A stretch of 64,000 bases of DNA, taken from positions 558,001-622,000 of the forward strand of contig JADCER010000005.1 of NCBI GenBank assembly GCA_020249925.1, given 5' to 3'. A program made the translations under genes and the position numbers. The notes beneath the pieces were generated by a model. It ran no database searches. It worked only from the letters and a program-made list of their open reading frames with translations, and had not been told where the DNA came from. Below are positions 8,123-17,417 of the stretch, in pieces (within the stretch, counting starts at the first letter, position 1; every line of letters starts with the position of its first letter). The DNA comes from Roseomonas sp. (GTDB lineage Bacteria > Pseudomonadota > Alphaproteobacteria > Acetobacterales > Acetobacteraceae).

Positions 8123-9487
8123 CTAAACCGGCAGGCTTGCCACCGCGATCAAGCCGCCCTCAGGCCGGTTCTGCAGCACCACATCGCCGCCATGGCCGCG
8201 CAGAATATTGCGCGCGATGGTCAGCCCAAGACCCGTGCCGCCGGTTTCACGATTGCGGCTGGCTTCCAGGCGGCGGAAGGGGGTGAATACTGCCTCCAGC
8301 TCTTCCTCGGGAATGCCGGGGCCTTCATCGGCGATGGTCAGGCGCACCTGGTTGGGAGTTTCTTGCGCGAGTGTAAGCTGCGCCGCGCCGCCATAATTCA
8401 GCGCATTGGCGACCAGATTGGCGATGGCGCGCTTAAGCGCCAGGGGCTTGGCGCGGATGACAAGCTTTTCCGGCCCCTCATAGCTGATCTTTTCCGCCCG
8501 ATCGGGATGCGCATCACTCGCCTCATCCGCCACGGTGCGGCAAAGCGCCGCGATATCCATCTGCGTTGCCGGTTCCGTTGCGGCATCATCGCGCGCAAAG
8601 GCAAGCGTGGCGCCGATCATCGCTTCCATCTCATCCAAATCAGCGAGCATTTTGCGGCGCTGTTCATCATCATCCATGAATTCCGCGCGCAGTTTCAGCC
8701 GCGTGATCGGGGTGCGGAGATCATGGCCAATGGCGGCCAGCATTTGCGTACGATCCGCCACAAAAAGCCGGATGCGCGCGGCCATTTCATTGAAGGCGCG
8801 GGCTGCGGTGGCAACCTCGGTCGGGCCGTTTTCGGGCAGGGGCGGCGCATTCACATCGCGCCCGAGCCTATTCGCCGCCTCTGCCAAAAGCCGCACGGGG
8901 CGCATCAGCCGCGCCACCGCCCACAGGATCAGCAAAACCGCCGCCAGCGTCATGCCGAAAAACGCCGCGAGGAAAGTATCCGAATGCCAAGGCCTGGGCG
9001 GCGGCAGGGAGGCACGGAGATTAAGCCAGGGCCCATCAGGCAGGCGGAGCGAAGCGGCAAACCCGGCCGAGCCCAGCTCTGCAATGCGGATTTCGCGTGG
9101 GCGCAGCCTTGGCGGGCCAGAGGCCAGCAGGTCCAGGCGAAACAGCCGCAGGATTTGCGGCGATACGGGTGGTGCGCCCACGCGCACAATCGGCGCCAGA
9201 TCCAAATCCACCGTCAGCCCTTCGGGCAGATCAAGATCGGCGATGATTTGCGCGCGCCGATCCGGCGCCGAAAGCACGGCAGCGCGCCAGGCGCCCAAGC
9301 TTCGCCCCGCGATTTCGCGCGCCTGGACAAAGCGCTGAAGGTCCACGCGATCCAAAGCATGGATGGTGAGCCCCGCCGCCTGCACCAGCATCAGGGCGAC
9401 AATCAGGGCGACCGCCGTGCGACCGCCCAAGCTGCCAGGCCACCAGCGCCGCCGCACGGGGGCGGCGGCAGGGGTGGCTTCAGCCAC
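8123..9487 (-). CDS. EnvZ-type sensor histidine kinase
   Basis: A 454-residue membrane sensor kinase. A first transmembrane helix (about 24-44) and a second (about 172-193) flank a periplasmic sensor region of about 125 residues. A HAMP linker follows (LMRPVRLLAEAANRLG), then the H-box AAIGHDLRTPITR with phospho-acceptor His255. ATPase boxes appear as N (NLVANALNYGG), G1 (DEGPGIPEEE) and G2 (GGTGLGLTIARN). It starts with GTG at 9487 and overlaps the end of the response regulator gene by 8 bp, so the two are co-translated. The stimulus is unknown. Confidence 0.93.
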   Translation of the reverse strand: MAEATPAAAPVRRRWWPGSLGGRTAVALIVALMLVQAAGLTIHALDRVDLQRFVQAREIAGRSLGAWRAAVLSAPDRRAQIIADLDLPEGLTVDLDLAPIVRVGAPPVSPQILRLFRLDLLASGPPRLRPREIRIAELGSAGFAASLRLPDGPWLNLRASLPPPRPWHSDTFLAAFFGMTLAAVLLILWAVARLMRPVRLLAEAANRLGRDVNAPPLPENGPTEVATAARAFNEMAARIRLFVADRTQMLAAIGHDLRTPITRLKLRAEFMDDDEQRRKMLADLDEMEAMIGATLAFARDDAATEPATQMDIAALCRTVADEASDAHPDRAEKISYEGPEKLVIRAKPLALKRAIANLVANALNYGGAAQLTLAQETPNQVRLTIADEGPGIPEEELEAVFTPFRRLEASRNRETGGTGLGLTIARNILRGHGGDVVLQNRPEGGLIAVASLPV

Positions 9488-10199
9488 GATCCACCGTGGT
9501 GGCCAGCACGTAGCCGCCGCCGCGCACGGTTTTGATCAAGGCAGGGTTGCGGCCATCATCTTCCAGGCGTCGGCGCAGCCGCGATACCGCGACATCAATA
9601 GCGCGATCATAGGGCCCGGCCTGCCGGCCACGCAGCAAATCCATCAGCATGTCGCGCGTCAGCACCCGATTGGGCCGGTCAAGCAGAACCAGCAGCAATT
9701 CATATTCCCCTCCGGTCAGGGGTACCTCCACCCCATCGGGATTAAGCAATCTCCGACGCGTGGGTTCCAGAGTCCAGCCGGAAAACTTGATCAGCTTGGC
9801 GGGCGGTTCCTTGGCCGCAGTGCCATCGCCAGTGGCGCGGCGCAGCACGGCGCGGATGCGTGCCAGCAATTCGCGCGGGTTGAAGGGCTTGGCCAAGTAA
9901 TCATCGGCGCCGAGTTCCAGCCCCACGATGCGATCGGTTTCTTCCCCCATCGCGGTCAGGATCACGATGGGCACATCGGATTGCGTGCGCAGCCAGCGGG
10001 CGAAATCAAGCCCCGGTTCGCCCGGCATCATGAGGTCCAGCACCACAAGATGATAGCGCCCAAGCGGCCAAAGCTTGCGGGCTTCACGCGCATCGCGCGC
10101 GGCACTGACGCGCAGGCCCTGTTTTTCGAGGAAGCGCGAGAGAAGATCGCGGATTTCGCGATCATCATCAACGATCAGGATATGCGGTGCGTTTTCCAT
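9480..10199 (-). CDS. OmpR-family response regulator
   Basis: A 239-residue response regulator. The receiver domain has the acidic cluster DDD at 11-13, phospho-acceptor Asp55 in VVLDLMMPG, the conserved Thr in VILTAMG and the Lys in LAKPFNP. The C-terminal winged-helix DNA-binding domain (about 135-235) shows LTGGEYELLLVLLDRPNRVLTR and VAVSRLRRRLEDDG, as in OmpR. It precedes and overlaps its cognate kinase gene, giving a complete two-component system. A plus-strand small RNA candidate lies divergently upstream (10345-10429). Confidence 0.94.
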   Translation of the reverse strand: MENAPHILIVDDDREIRDLLSRFLEKQGLRVSAARDAREARKLWPLGRYHLVVLDLMMPGEPGLDFARWLRTQSDVPIVILTAMGEETDRIVGLELGADDYLAKPFNPRELLARIRAVLRRATGDGTAAKEPPAKLIKFSGWTLEPTRRRLLNPDGVEVPLTGGEYELLLVLLDRPNRVLTRDMLMDLLRGRQAGPYDRAIDVAVSRLRRRLEDDGRNPALIKTVRGGGYVLATTVDRG

Positions 10200-10344
10200 G
10201 CCCTGTTACATTAGTGCCTTTGTGCCGCCATGCATCAGCCGATGTTGCGGAATGTATCCGGGGCGGTGCCCGTTGCTCTTCGTTTCACTTTGCCATGCCT
10301 AACATCTTTTGCCAGCAATATTTGCCAACCATTATTCCAAACAT

Positions 10345-10429
10345 CGGAACAGGGTCAGACCTGCCCCCAACTCACCCGGCCCTGTCTTCGTTGATGCGCC
10401 CTGGCCTGCCCGCCGGGGCGCATTTTTTT
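10345..10429 (+). ncRNA. Candidate small RNA ending in an intrinsic terminator
   Basis: The 238-bp gap between the response regulator (leftward) and the MOSC gene (also leftward) has a plus-strand terminator but no plus-strand gene to end. Two TTGCCA boxes (10309-10314, 10322-10327) lie upstream, and TATTCC at 10333-10338 fits as a -10 for the first (18-bp spacer). The transcript would begin near 10345. It could fold with ACAGGG (10349-10354) pairing CCCTGT (10380-10385), leaving a C-rich loop. It ends in TGCGCCC (10395-10401) paired with GGGCGCA (10416-10422) and seven T (10423-10429). No open frame of note is present. The promoter is weak. Confidence 0.5.
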
Positions 10430-10437
10430 GTGCATGC

Positions 10438-10983
10438 TCACACCGGCTGCAAGGGGCGATGCGGCCCGGCAGGCGGCAGGATGATGATGGGATCACCCAT
10501 GCGTAGCAGGCCGCCTTGCAGCACAATCGCCATGACGCCCGATTTGCGGATCAGCCCGCCCGCGGCGTCGCGCCCGAGCATGGCCGCCATCAGACCAGGG
10601 CGGAAATGATCAAGCTGGGCGCAGGGGTTGCGCAGCCCGGTGACTTCAATGATCGCCTCTCTCCCCAGGCAAAGCCTTGTGCCGGTGCCAAGGCCAAGCA
10701 GGTCAAGGCCGCGCGTGGTTACATTTTCCCCGATATCGCCGGGGTTTAGCGCAAAACCCTGGGGCGCGAGTTCTTCGAAGATTTCAGCGTGCAGCAAATG
10801 AAGCTGGCGCAGATTGGGCTGCGATGGATCACGCGCAACGCGGGAGCGATGCCTGACCGTAACGCCGGCATGCGCATCGCCCTCCACGCCAAGCCCGGTG
10901 AGAAGTTGCAGGCTTTCCACCGGCTGCTTGCTGAAGCGATGCGCGCCATCACGGGCAAGGGCCTGGATGTAGGGCGCGGTCAT
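10438..10983 (-). CDS. MOSC-domain protein
   Basis: A 181-residue MOSC-domain protein, the family related to the C-terminus of Moco sulfurase and to YiiM. Family members bind sulfur or molybdenum cofactor. Recognisable parts are GLGVEGDAHAG near residue 31, RQLHLLHAEIFEEL, LNPGDIGENVTTRGLDL (about 80-96) and the conserved Cys in TGLRNPCAQLDHF. Its ATG overlaps the pgi stop codon as ATGA, so it is translationally coupled to pgi. That pairing has no obvious biochemical logic. The exact substrate is not known for this subfamily. Confidence 0.87.
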   Translation of the reverse strand: MTAPYIQALARDGAHRFSKQPVESLQLLTGLGVEGDAHAGVTVRHRSRVARDPSQPNLRQLHLLHAEIFEELAPQGFALNPGDIGENVTTRGLDLLGLGTGTRLCLGREAIIEVTGLRNPCAQLDHFRPGLMAAMLGRDAAGGLIRKSGVMAIVLQGGLLRMGDPIIILPPAGPHRPLQPV

Positions 10984-12629
10984 GCGCGGCCTTCCGGCCA
11001 GAGCGTTGCGAGCTTGCCGATCAACCCGGCGGTGGAGCCATCATGCGGCCTTTGTGGCGCGCCAGCGCTGAGTTCCGGCAGGATGACGTTGGCAAGTTGC
11101 TTGCCAAGTTCCACCCCCCATTGATCAAAGGGATTGATGCCCCAAAGCGCGCCAAGCACCGCGACCTTGTGTTCATACAAGGCCACCAATTGGCCAAGGG
11201 TGAAGGCATCCAGCCGCGGCAGCAGCATGGTCACACTTGGCCGATCACCAGGGAAGACGCGATGCGGCAGCAGGCGCGCAATCTCAGCCTCCGCTGCGCC
11301 GGCTTTACGCATCTCAGCGGTGACCGCAGCTTCATCCTTGCCCATCAGCAGCGCTTCGGCCTGCGCCAGACCATTGGCGAGAAGTTTGCGATGGCTATCG
11401 GCATGGGCATGATCAGGCCGCGCCACCAGAATGAAATCCACAGGCACGGGTGTGGTGCCCTGATGCAGCAATTGCATGAAGGAATGCTGCGCATTGGTGC
11501 CTGGTTCACCGAACACCACGGGGCCTGAGTCACGGTTCAAGGCAGCACCGGAAACAGCGACACGCTTGCCCAGGCTTTCCATTTCAAGCTGCTGCAGATG
11601 CGCCGGCAAGCGCGCGAGGCGTTCATCATAAGGCAGCACGGCGCGGCTTGGATATCCAAGCCCATTCACATGCCAGATTTCGACCAAGGCCAGCAGCACC
11701 GGCAGGTTTTGCGCGAGTGGCGCATCACGGAAATGCTGATCCATCACGCGCGCACCAGCCAGCAGCCGCGCAAAAGCGTCCCAACCAAGCGTCAGCGCCA
11801 GTGACAGCCCAATCGCACTCCAAAGCGAAAACCGCCCGCCCACCCAATCACGAAAGCCAAAGACGCGATCAGGTGAAATCCCGAAAGCGCTGGTCGCGGC
11901 AAGATTGGTGGAAAGCGCGGCCATATGCTGCGCAGCACCAGCTTCCCCTAGCGCTGCGCTGAGCCATTCGCGCGCCAGCCCGGCATTCGCCATGGTTTCC
12001 TGCGTGGTGAAGGTTTTGGAGGCCACCAGCACCAGCGTGCGCGTAGGATCAAGCCTGGCCTCAATCTCCGCCCAGGCATGGCCATCCACATTCGCCAAAT
12101 AATGCCCGCGCAGCGGTGCATCAGGAGTCCACAAGGCGCGCGCCACCATGGCCGGGCCAAGATCAGACCCGCCAATGCCGATATTCAGCACATCAGTGAA
12201 GCGTTCACCCTTGGCGGTAAGAATGCGCCCTTCATGTATCGCACGCGTGAATTCTTCCATGCGTGCGCGCACCGAAAGCACTTCGGGCATGACATTTTCA
12301 ACGCCGGCACGGAATTGATCTTCAGGCGCGGCGCGCAGCGCCATATGCAGCGCGGCGCGGCCTTCGGTTGCATTCACTGCCGCGCCGCCGAATAGCCGCG
12401 CGCGGAAGCCCGCGACATCGCGCGCTTCGGCCAATGCAAGCAGCGCCTTCAGCACCTCATCCGACAGCGCGGTTTTGGAAAAATCGAGCAGCACATCGCC
12501 CGCCTCGCGCGAAAACCGTGCGAAACGATCCGGATCGGCGGCGAAAAGCGGGCGAATGGCCGCGGCATCCGGCCGAGCCGCCAAAGCCATCAGCGCCGCC
12601 CAGGCGGCTTCAGATTTATCCCCTGCCAT
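10980..12629 (-). CDS. pgi: Glucose-6-phosphate isomerase
   Basis: A 549-residue phosphoglucose isomerase converting glucose-6-phosphate and fructose-6-phosphate in the cytoplasm. The family signatures GGSDLGPAMV (near residue 153), a FGEPGTNAQHSF stretch with the catalytic Glu, and the C-terminal NPFDQWGVELGKQLA are present. Length matches the long bacterial form. The ATG at 12629 lies 53 bp after the upstream MFS gene, and the stop overlaps the MOSC gene. It is probably read with the ilvB-ilvN-MFS block upstream. Confidence 0.96.
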   Translation of the reverse strand: MAGDKSEAAWAALMALAARPDAAAIRPLFAADPDRFARFSREAGDVLLDFSKTALSDEVLKALLALAEARDVAGFRARLFGGAAVNATEGRAALHMALRAAPEDQFRAGVENVMPEVLSVRARMEEFTRAIHEGRILTAKGERFTDVLNIGIGGSDLGPAMVARALWTPDAPLRGHYLANVDGHAWAEIEARLDPTRTLVLVASKTFTTQETMANAGLAREWLSAALGEAGAAQHMAALSTNLAATSAFGISPDRVFGFRDWVGGRFSLWSAIGLSLALTLGWDAFARLLAGARVMDQHFRDAPLAQNLPVLLALVEIWHVNGLGYPSRAVLPYDERLARLPAHLQQLEMESLGKRVAVSGAALNRDSGPVVFGEPGTNAQHSFMQLLHQGTTPVPVDFILVARPDHAHADSHRKLLANGLAQAEALLMGKDEAAVTAEMRKAGAAEAEIARLLPHRVFPGDRPSVTMLLPRLDAFTLGQLVALYEHKVAVLGALWGINPFDQWGVELGKQLANVILPELSAGAPQRPHDGSTAGLIGKLATLWPEGRA

Positions 12630-12682
12630 GGTTGAACCGTTTCACGCCTCCGCGGCGGGACTATGGCAGAAGGCGGGGCGCT

Positions 12683-13948
12683 TTAGCCATGCCGCTGCAC
12701 GCGTACCGGCGCCAAAATGGCGGCACCAAGCGCGAGGAAGATGATCACGGTCGCAATCCCCCAGGCCTGGCTGCCGGAGGCCTGTGTCGCCAGCGCAACC
12801 GCCGCCGGCCCCAGAAAGCCCGTGATGCGCCCGGAAAGCGCGAAAAGCCCGAAATGCGCCGTCACTTCTGCGGGCGGGGCCATATGGGCCATCAGCGTGC
12901 GTGATGCCGCCTGGGCCGGACCCATGAAAAGCCCAAGCGCCAGCGCCAAGGCCCAGAACAGGGTTTTGTCATTGCTCAGCAGCAGGAAACTGCCGAGCAG
13001 AATCATGGCGCCAAGCGCGACCAGGATCGTGGTCTTGGCGCCCAGCCGATCCTCAATCAGCCCGAAGCCCGCGGCGCCCAGCCCCGCCGTGACATTCATG
13101 GCAATGCCAAACATCAGAATTTCCTCAAACCCCATGCCATGCACGCCGGCGGCGTAAATCGCGCCGAAGGCAAAGAGCGTATTGAGGCCATCGGTATAGA
13201 ACAGCCGCGCGATCAGAAACCGCGCCATGGCCGGGCGCTGGGGCAGGCTGCGCAGGATGCCGATTGTCTCAGCCAGCCCGGCGCGCATGGCCGCCCGCAG
13301 CCCAGGGCGTGGCCCGGCAGGGTCGGGCAGGGCAAGCAGCACCGGCCAGCCAAAGACCAGGATCCAAACCGCCACCAGCAGCGCCGTGGCGCGCACATGT
13401 TCCGCCGCGCCGCGATCAAGGCCAAAGGGGGATGGGTTGGGCTGAATGAACAGCACCAGCGCGAGAGCAAGGCAGGCAAGCCCGCCCGCATAGCCAAGCC
13501 CCCAGGCGAGGCCCGAAAGCCTGCCCATGCGTTCTTCCGGCACCAGGCCGGGCAGCATGGCATTGTAGAAAACCGTGCCAAGTTCAAAGGCGATGGTGGC
13601 AAGGCCGATACAGATCAGCGCGTAAAGCGCATCTGCGGGATCGGGCCGGGCGAACCAGATCAGCGCCGTGAAGCTTGCGGTCAGCAGCGTGCAGATCGCC
13701 AGCATGGCGCGCCGGCGCCGCCCCTGATCCGCAACGGCGCCCAACAAGGGCGAAAGCAGCGCAATGGCAAAGGCAGCGAGGGTTTGCATCCAGCCCCATT
13801 GCGCCTGACCCGTTACCGGATCGGGCGCGATGCCTTGCGTGAAATAGGCCGCGATGACGAAGGTCGAAACCACTGTCGGAAAGCCGCTATTGGCCCAATC
13901 ATAAAGCGCCCAGGCAAAAGCCTTGGTCCGGCCTGGGGCTTCCGCCAC
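12683..13948 (-). CDS. UMF1-type MFS transporter
   Basis: A 421-residue permease resembling the UMF1/Atg22-like MFS group. The N-terminus, TKAFAWALYDWANSGFPTVVSTFVIAAYF split over residues 8-36, contains the family's WALYDWANS motif. About 12 hydrophobic segments follow, with SPLLGAVADQGRRRR as the loop 2-3 motif. It uses a GTG start at 13948, only 5 bp after ilvN, so it belongs to the ilv transcript. The substrate is unknown; Atg22 relatives export amino acids, which would fit the ilv neighbours but is inference. Confidence 0.85.
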   Translation of the reverse strand: MAEAPGRTKAFAWALYDWANSGFPTVVSTFVIAAYFTQGIAPDPVTGQAQWGWMQTLAAFAIALLSPLLGAVADQGRRRRAMLAICTLLTASFTALIWFARPDPADALYALICIGLATIAFELGTVFYNAMLPGLVPEERMGRLSGLAWGLGYAGGLACLALALVLFIQPNPSPFGLDRGAAEHVRATALLVAVWILVFGWPVLLALPDPAGPRPGLRAAMRAGLAETIGILRSLPQRPAMARFLIARLFYTDGLNTLFAFGAIYAAGVHGMGFEEILMFGIAMNVTAGLGAAGFGLIEDRLGAKTTILVALGAMILLGSFLLLSNDKTLFWALALALGLFMGPAQAASRTLMAHMAPPAEVTAHFGLFALSGRITGFLGPAAVALATQASGSQAWGIATVIIFLALGAAILAPVRVQRHG

Positions 13949-13953
13949 CTGCG

Positions 13954-14475
13954 TTATTCCATGATCCCCTTGGGGCCGCGCGCAATGGCAACCGCACCGG
14001 TGCGCGAAACCTCGGCCAGGCCAATCGGGCGCATCAGGGCGACAAAGGCATCGATCTTGTCGGCATTGCCGGTCATCTCAAGGACGAAGCTTTCCGTGGT
14101 GGCATCCACCACGCGCGCGCGGAAAGCATCTGCCAGACGCAGCACTTCCATGCGGTTTTCGCCGCGGCCAACAACCTTGATCAGCGCCAATTCGCGCGTC
14201 AGATGCGGGCCTTCGATGGTGAGGTCCGAGACCTTATGCACCGGCACCAGCCGATCCAATTGCGCCTTGATTTGCTCGATCACCATATCCGTTCCGCTGG
14301 TGACGATGGTGATACGCGAAATCCGTCCGGTTTCATCCACTGGTGCGACCGTCAGGCTATCAATATTATAGCCGCGGCCGGAGAATAGGCCGATCACGCG
14401 CGCCAGCACGCCCGCTTCATTTTCAACAAGCACAGCAATGGTCGCGGCACGTTGGCCGTTTTTCAGATCAGACAT
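13954..14475 (-). CDS. ilvN: Acetolactate synthase small (regulatory) subunit
   Basis: A 173-residue regulatory subunit of acetohydroxyacid synthase, which confers valine feedback inhibition on IlvB. The N-terminal ACT domain shows VLVENEAGVLARVIGLFSGRGYNIDSL, listed here as its core ENEAGVLARV and GLFSGRGYNI. The second half has ELALIKV and the DAFRARVVDATTESFVLEMTG region of the C-terminal ALS domain, seen as VVDATTESFVLEMTG. It follows ilvB by 11 bp with a GAGGAG binding site. Length is normal for the family. Confidence 0.95.
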   Translation of the reverse strand: MSDLKNGQRAATIAVLVENEAGVLARVIGLFSGRGYNIDSLTVAPVDETGRISRITIVTSGTDMVIEQIKAQLDRLVPVHKVSDLTIEGPHLTRELALIKVVGRGENRMEVLRLADAFRARVVDATTESFVLEMTGNADKIDAFVALMRPIGLAEVSRTGAVAIARGPKGIME

Positions 14476-14486
14476 TGCAGTGCTCC

Positions 14487-16286
14487 TCAGACCAGGACCT
14501 TGCCTTCATCGGTAACGCCAGCAACGCCACCTTCCTGGCCCGGGCCAAGGATCATTTCATTATGCGCCGCACCTGATGGGATCATCGGGAAGCAGTTTTC
14601 ATCCTTCGCCACACAGATATCCGCGATCACGGGCTTGTCTATCGCAATCATCTCCCGGATGACGCGATCCAGATCATCAATGCCTTCAGCGCGCATGCCA
14701 ACTGCGTGGAAGCTTTCCGCAAGCCTCACGAAATCCGGCAGCGACGCCGAATAGCTTTCGGAATAGCGCCCGCCATGCAGCAATTCCTGCCATTGCCGCA
14801 CCATGCCCATATATTCATTGTTCAGAATGAACACCTTCACCGGCAGGCGATATTGCGCAAGCGTGCCCATTTCCTGAATATTCATCAGGATCGAAGCCTC
14901 ACCAGCGATATCAATCACCAGCGCATCCGGATGCGCGATCTGCACGCCCATCGCCGCCGGCAGACCATAGCCCATGGTGCCAAGCCCGCCCGAGGTCATC
15001 CAGCGATTGGGCTTGTCAAAGCCGAAATATTGCGCGGCCCACATCTGGTGCTGGCCGACTTCGGTGGTAATGAAGGTCTCACGCCCCAATTCGCGCGTGA
15101 TGTCATAAAGCCGCTTCACCGCATGCTGCGGCTTGATGATCTTGCTTTCCTGGCGATAGGCCAAGCATTGCTTGCCACGCCATTCATCAATCTGGCGCCA
15201 CCAGGCGGCAAGTGCGGGCTTGTCCTGCGCCGCTTCATCCGCCTTCCAGGCTTCGATCATGGCGGTCAGCACCGCGCCCGCATCACCCACAATCGGCACA
15301 TCCACCGCGACATTCTTGTTGATCGAAGACGGATCAATATCCGCATGGATCTTCTTTGAAGTCGGTGAGAAGGCATTGAGCCGCCCTGTCACGCGGTCAT
15401 CGAAGCGCGCGCCGATATTGAACATGACATCGCAGCCATGCATCGCAAGATTGGCTTCATAAGTGCCGTGCATGCCAAGCATGCCGAGGAATTGCGGGTC
15501 CTCCGCCGGATAGGTGCCAAGCCCCATCAGCGTATTGGTGCACGGCATACCTGTCATGCGCACGAATTCACGGAGCAAGCGCGATGCTTCCGGCCCGGCA
15601 TTAATCACGCCGCCGCCGGCATAGACAATCGGGCGCCGTGCGCGCTTCAGCAGGCGCACCGCTTCACGGATGGCCTTGGCATCGGGTTCGGTGCGCGGGC
15701 GATAGGAACGATGGCTTTGCGTGGTCGCTTCCCGATAAGGCGCCTTGTTGATCAGGATATCCTTCGGCAGATCAATCACCACCGGGCCGGGGCGGCCGGA
15801 TTTCGCGACGTAAAACGCCTCATGCATCACGCGAGCCAAGTCTTCGGATTTCTTGACCAGATAATTATGCTTGGTCGCGGGGCGCGTGATGCCGGTGGTA
15901 TCGGCTTCCTGGAAGGCATCATTGCCGATCAGATGGGTCGGCACCTGGCCGGTCAGGCAAATCACCGGCACGGAATCCATCAGCGCATCCAAAAGCCCCG
16001 TCACGGCATTGGTGGCACCGGGGCCAGAGGTCACCAGCACCACGCCAACCTTCCCGGTGGAACGCGCATAGCCTTCCGCCGCATGCACCGCCGCCTGTTC
16101 ATGGCGCACCAGAATGTGGCGAATGGCGTTTTGCTGGAAAATCGCGTCATAAATCGGCAGCACCGCGCCGCCGGGATAGCCGAAGATCACCTCAACGCCG
16201 TTATCCTTCAGCGCGCGCAATACGACCTCGGCACCCGACATGGTCAGGGCGTCAGAGGCGGGCGGGGCTTGGGTCGCGGCGGACAT
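14487..16286 (-). CDS. ilvB: Acetolactate synthase large (catalytic) subunit
   Basis: A 599-residue thiamine-diphosphate enzyme that forms acetolactate or acetohydroxybutyrate, the first common step of branched-chain amino acid synthesis. Seen are the catalytic-Glu segment VRHEQAAVHAAEGYAR, the FAD-domain core, GLGTMGYGLPAAMG, and the ThDP-binding DIAGEASILMNIQE with NNEYMGMVRQW. It starts at 16286 behind GGAA. An intrinsic-terminator-like hairpin lies in the leader (16304-16335), which may attenuate it or end the upstream miaA transcript. It forms an operon with ilvN. Confidence 0.96.
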   Translation of the reverse strand: MSAATQAPPASDALTMSGAEVVLRALKDNGVEVIFGYPGGAVLPIYDAIFQQNAIRHILVRHEQAAVHAAEGYARSTGKVGVVLVTSGPGATNAVTGLLDALMDSVPVICLTGQVPTHLIGNDAFQEADTTGITRPATKHNYLVKKSEDLARVMHEAFYVAKSGRPGPVVIDLPKDILINKAPYREATTQSHRSYRPRTEPDAKAIREAVRLLKRARRPIVYAGGGVINAGPEASRLLREFVRMTGMPCTNTLMGLGTYPAEDPQFLGMLGMHGTYEANLAMHGCDVMFNIGARFDDRVTGRLNAFSPTSKKIHADIDPSSINKNVAVDVPIVGDAGAVLTAMIEAWKADEAAQDKPALAAWWRQIDEWRGKQCLAYRQESKIIKPQHAVKRLYDITRELGRETFITTEVGQHQMWAAQYFGFDKPNRWMTSGGLGTMGYGLPAAMGVQIAHPDALVIDIAGEASILMNIQEMGTLAQYRLPVKVFILNNEYMGMVRQWQELLHGGRYSESYSASLPDFVRLAESFHAVGMRAEGIDDLDRVIREMIAIDKPVIADICVAKDENCFPMIPSGAAHNEMILGPGQEGGVAGVTDEGKVLV

Positions 16287-16303
16287 GGGTGACTTCCTTC
16301 ATG

Positions 16304-16336
16304 AAAAGCGACCGGCCCCAAAGGTTCAGGGCCGGC
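16304..16336 (-). terminator. Hairpin plus T-tract between miaA and ilvB
   Basis: On the minus strand CCGGCCC (16329-16335 complement) pairs with GGGCCGG (16312-16318 complement) around a 10-nt loop and is followed by CGCTTTT. This has the form of a Rho-independent terminator. It sits 18 bp before the ilvB start, so it could terminate miaA or act as an attenuator of ilvB. No leader peptide rich in Ile, Val or Leu codons was seen. Confidence 0.55.
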
Positions 16337-16371
16337 GAGGAGGGGCCTGTTAGACGCTTGCCCAGGGGGCG

Positions 16372-17397
16372 TCAACGGAAAAAATCAAGAAATGCGAAAA
16401 ATTTAGCTGATTCACTTTCCGAAAATTGCGTCAAATCCTCAAATCGCGCATTTATGATATAGGTACGCTCGGGCGAGGCCAGTTCATGGTGGCGGAACCA
16501 GGTGGCTTGCCGCTTGGTATATTGCCCGGTCGCGAGGATAGCGCGGGCGGAGGCTTCGTCCGCGGTGAGCTTCCCGGCCAGCATGGCGGAGATTTCCGGC
16601 ACGCCATGGGCGCGCATGGCGGGCAAGGCGGGGTCAAGGCCTTGGGCCAATAGGGCGCGCACTTCGTCCACCGCGCCGGCCTGGATCATGGCCGCCCAAC
16701 GCCGGGCGATGGCAGCGCGCAATTCCGCCCGTGGCGGGTCCAGCAATATGGCGGCGAAGCGCCAGGGGGCGGGGGCGGCGCTGGCTTCCGCCTGCCAAGC
16801 CGCAATGCCGCGCCCGGTGCCGCGCCAGACCTCCCAAGCGCGGGCGAGGCGCTGGCTGTCGCTCGGCCTGAGGCGTGCGGCGGAGGTGGGGTCTTCGGCC
16901 GCGAGCCGCGCATGCAGGGCGGCCGGGCCTTCTTCGGCCAGAAGCCGGCGGGCTTCTTCCCGCGCGGGCGCGGGGATGGGCGGGATGGCGGCGATGCCCT
17001 GCGTCAGCGCCGCGCAATACATGCCCGTGCCGCCGCAAATGATGGGTAGCCTTCCGGCGGCGCGGACCTCGTCCATGGCCTTGAGTGCCGCATCGCGCCA
17101 CCATGCAACAGAAGCGGCCTCGGCGGCTGCGCGCATACCGTAGAGCAAATGCGGCGCGCGGGCTTCATCCGACGCGCTCGGCCGGGCGGTGATGATGTGG
17201 AGTTCCCGATAAAGCTGCATGCTATCGGCGTTGATGATGGCGCCGCCGAGGCGTTCCGCTATGGCAAGCGCAAGGGCGGATTTGCCGGACGCCGTCGGGC
17301 CAACCACGAATAAACCCTTTGGTTTTGAAGCGGCCGATTCACTGCTCCGGTCATTCGACCTCCGCAGATCGGACGCTTGAGGTTGAATCTCGTTCAT
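16372..17397 (-). CDS. miaA: tRNA dimethylallyltransferase
   Basis: A 341-residue enzyme that isopentenylates A37 of tRNAs reading UNN codons. The P-loop GPTASGKSALA lies near residues 33-43, followed by the DSMQLYREL substrate motif, CGGTGMYCAAL, and the C-terminal QYTKRQATWFRHH tRNA-binding motif. The protein has about 25 residues ahead of the usual start. Because GTG and ATG choices are limited, ATG at 17397 is used. It diverges from serB with only 20 bp between the two start codons. Confidence 0.95.
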   Translation of the reverse strand: MNEIQPQASDLRRSNDRSSESAASKPKGLFVVGPTASGKSALALAIAERLGGAIINADSMQLYRELHIITARPSASDEARAPHLLYGMRAAAEAASVAWWRDAALKAMDEVRAAGRLPIICGGTGMYCAALTQGIAAIPPIPAPAREEARRLLAEEGPAALHARLAAEDPTSAARLRPSDSQRLARAWEVWRGTGRGIAAWQAEASAAPAPWRFAAILLDPPRAELRAAIARRWAAMIQAGAVDEVRALLAQGLDPALPAMRAHGVPEISAMLAGKLTADEASARAILATGQYTKRQATWFRHHELASPERTYIINARFEDLTQFSESESAKFFAFLDFFR

Positions 17398-17417
17398 GGC
17401 GCGGGCATAGGCCCCTT

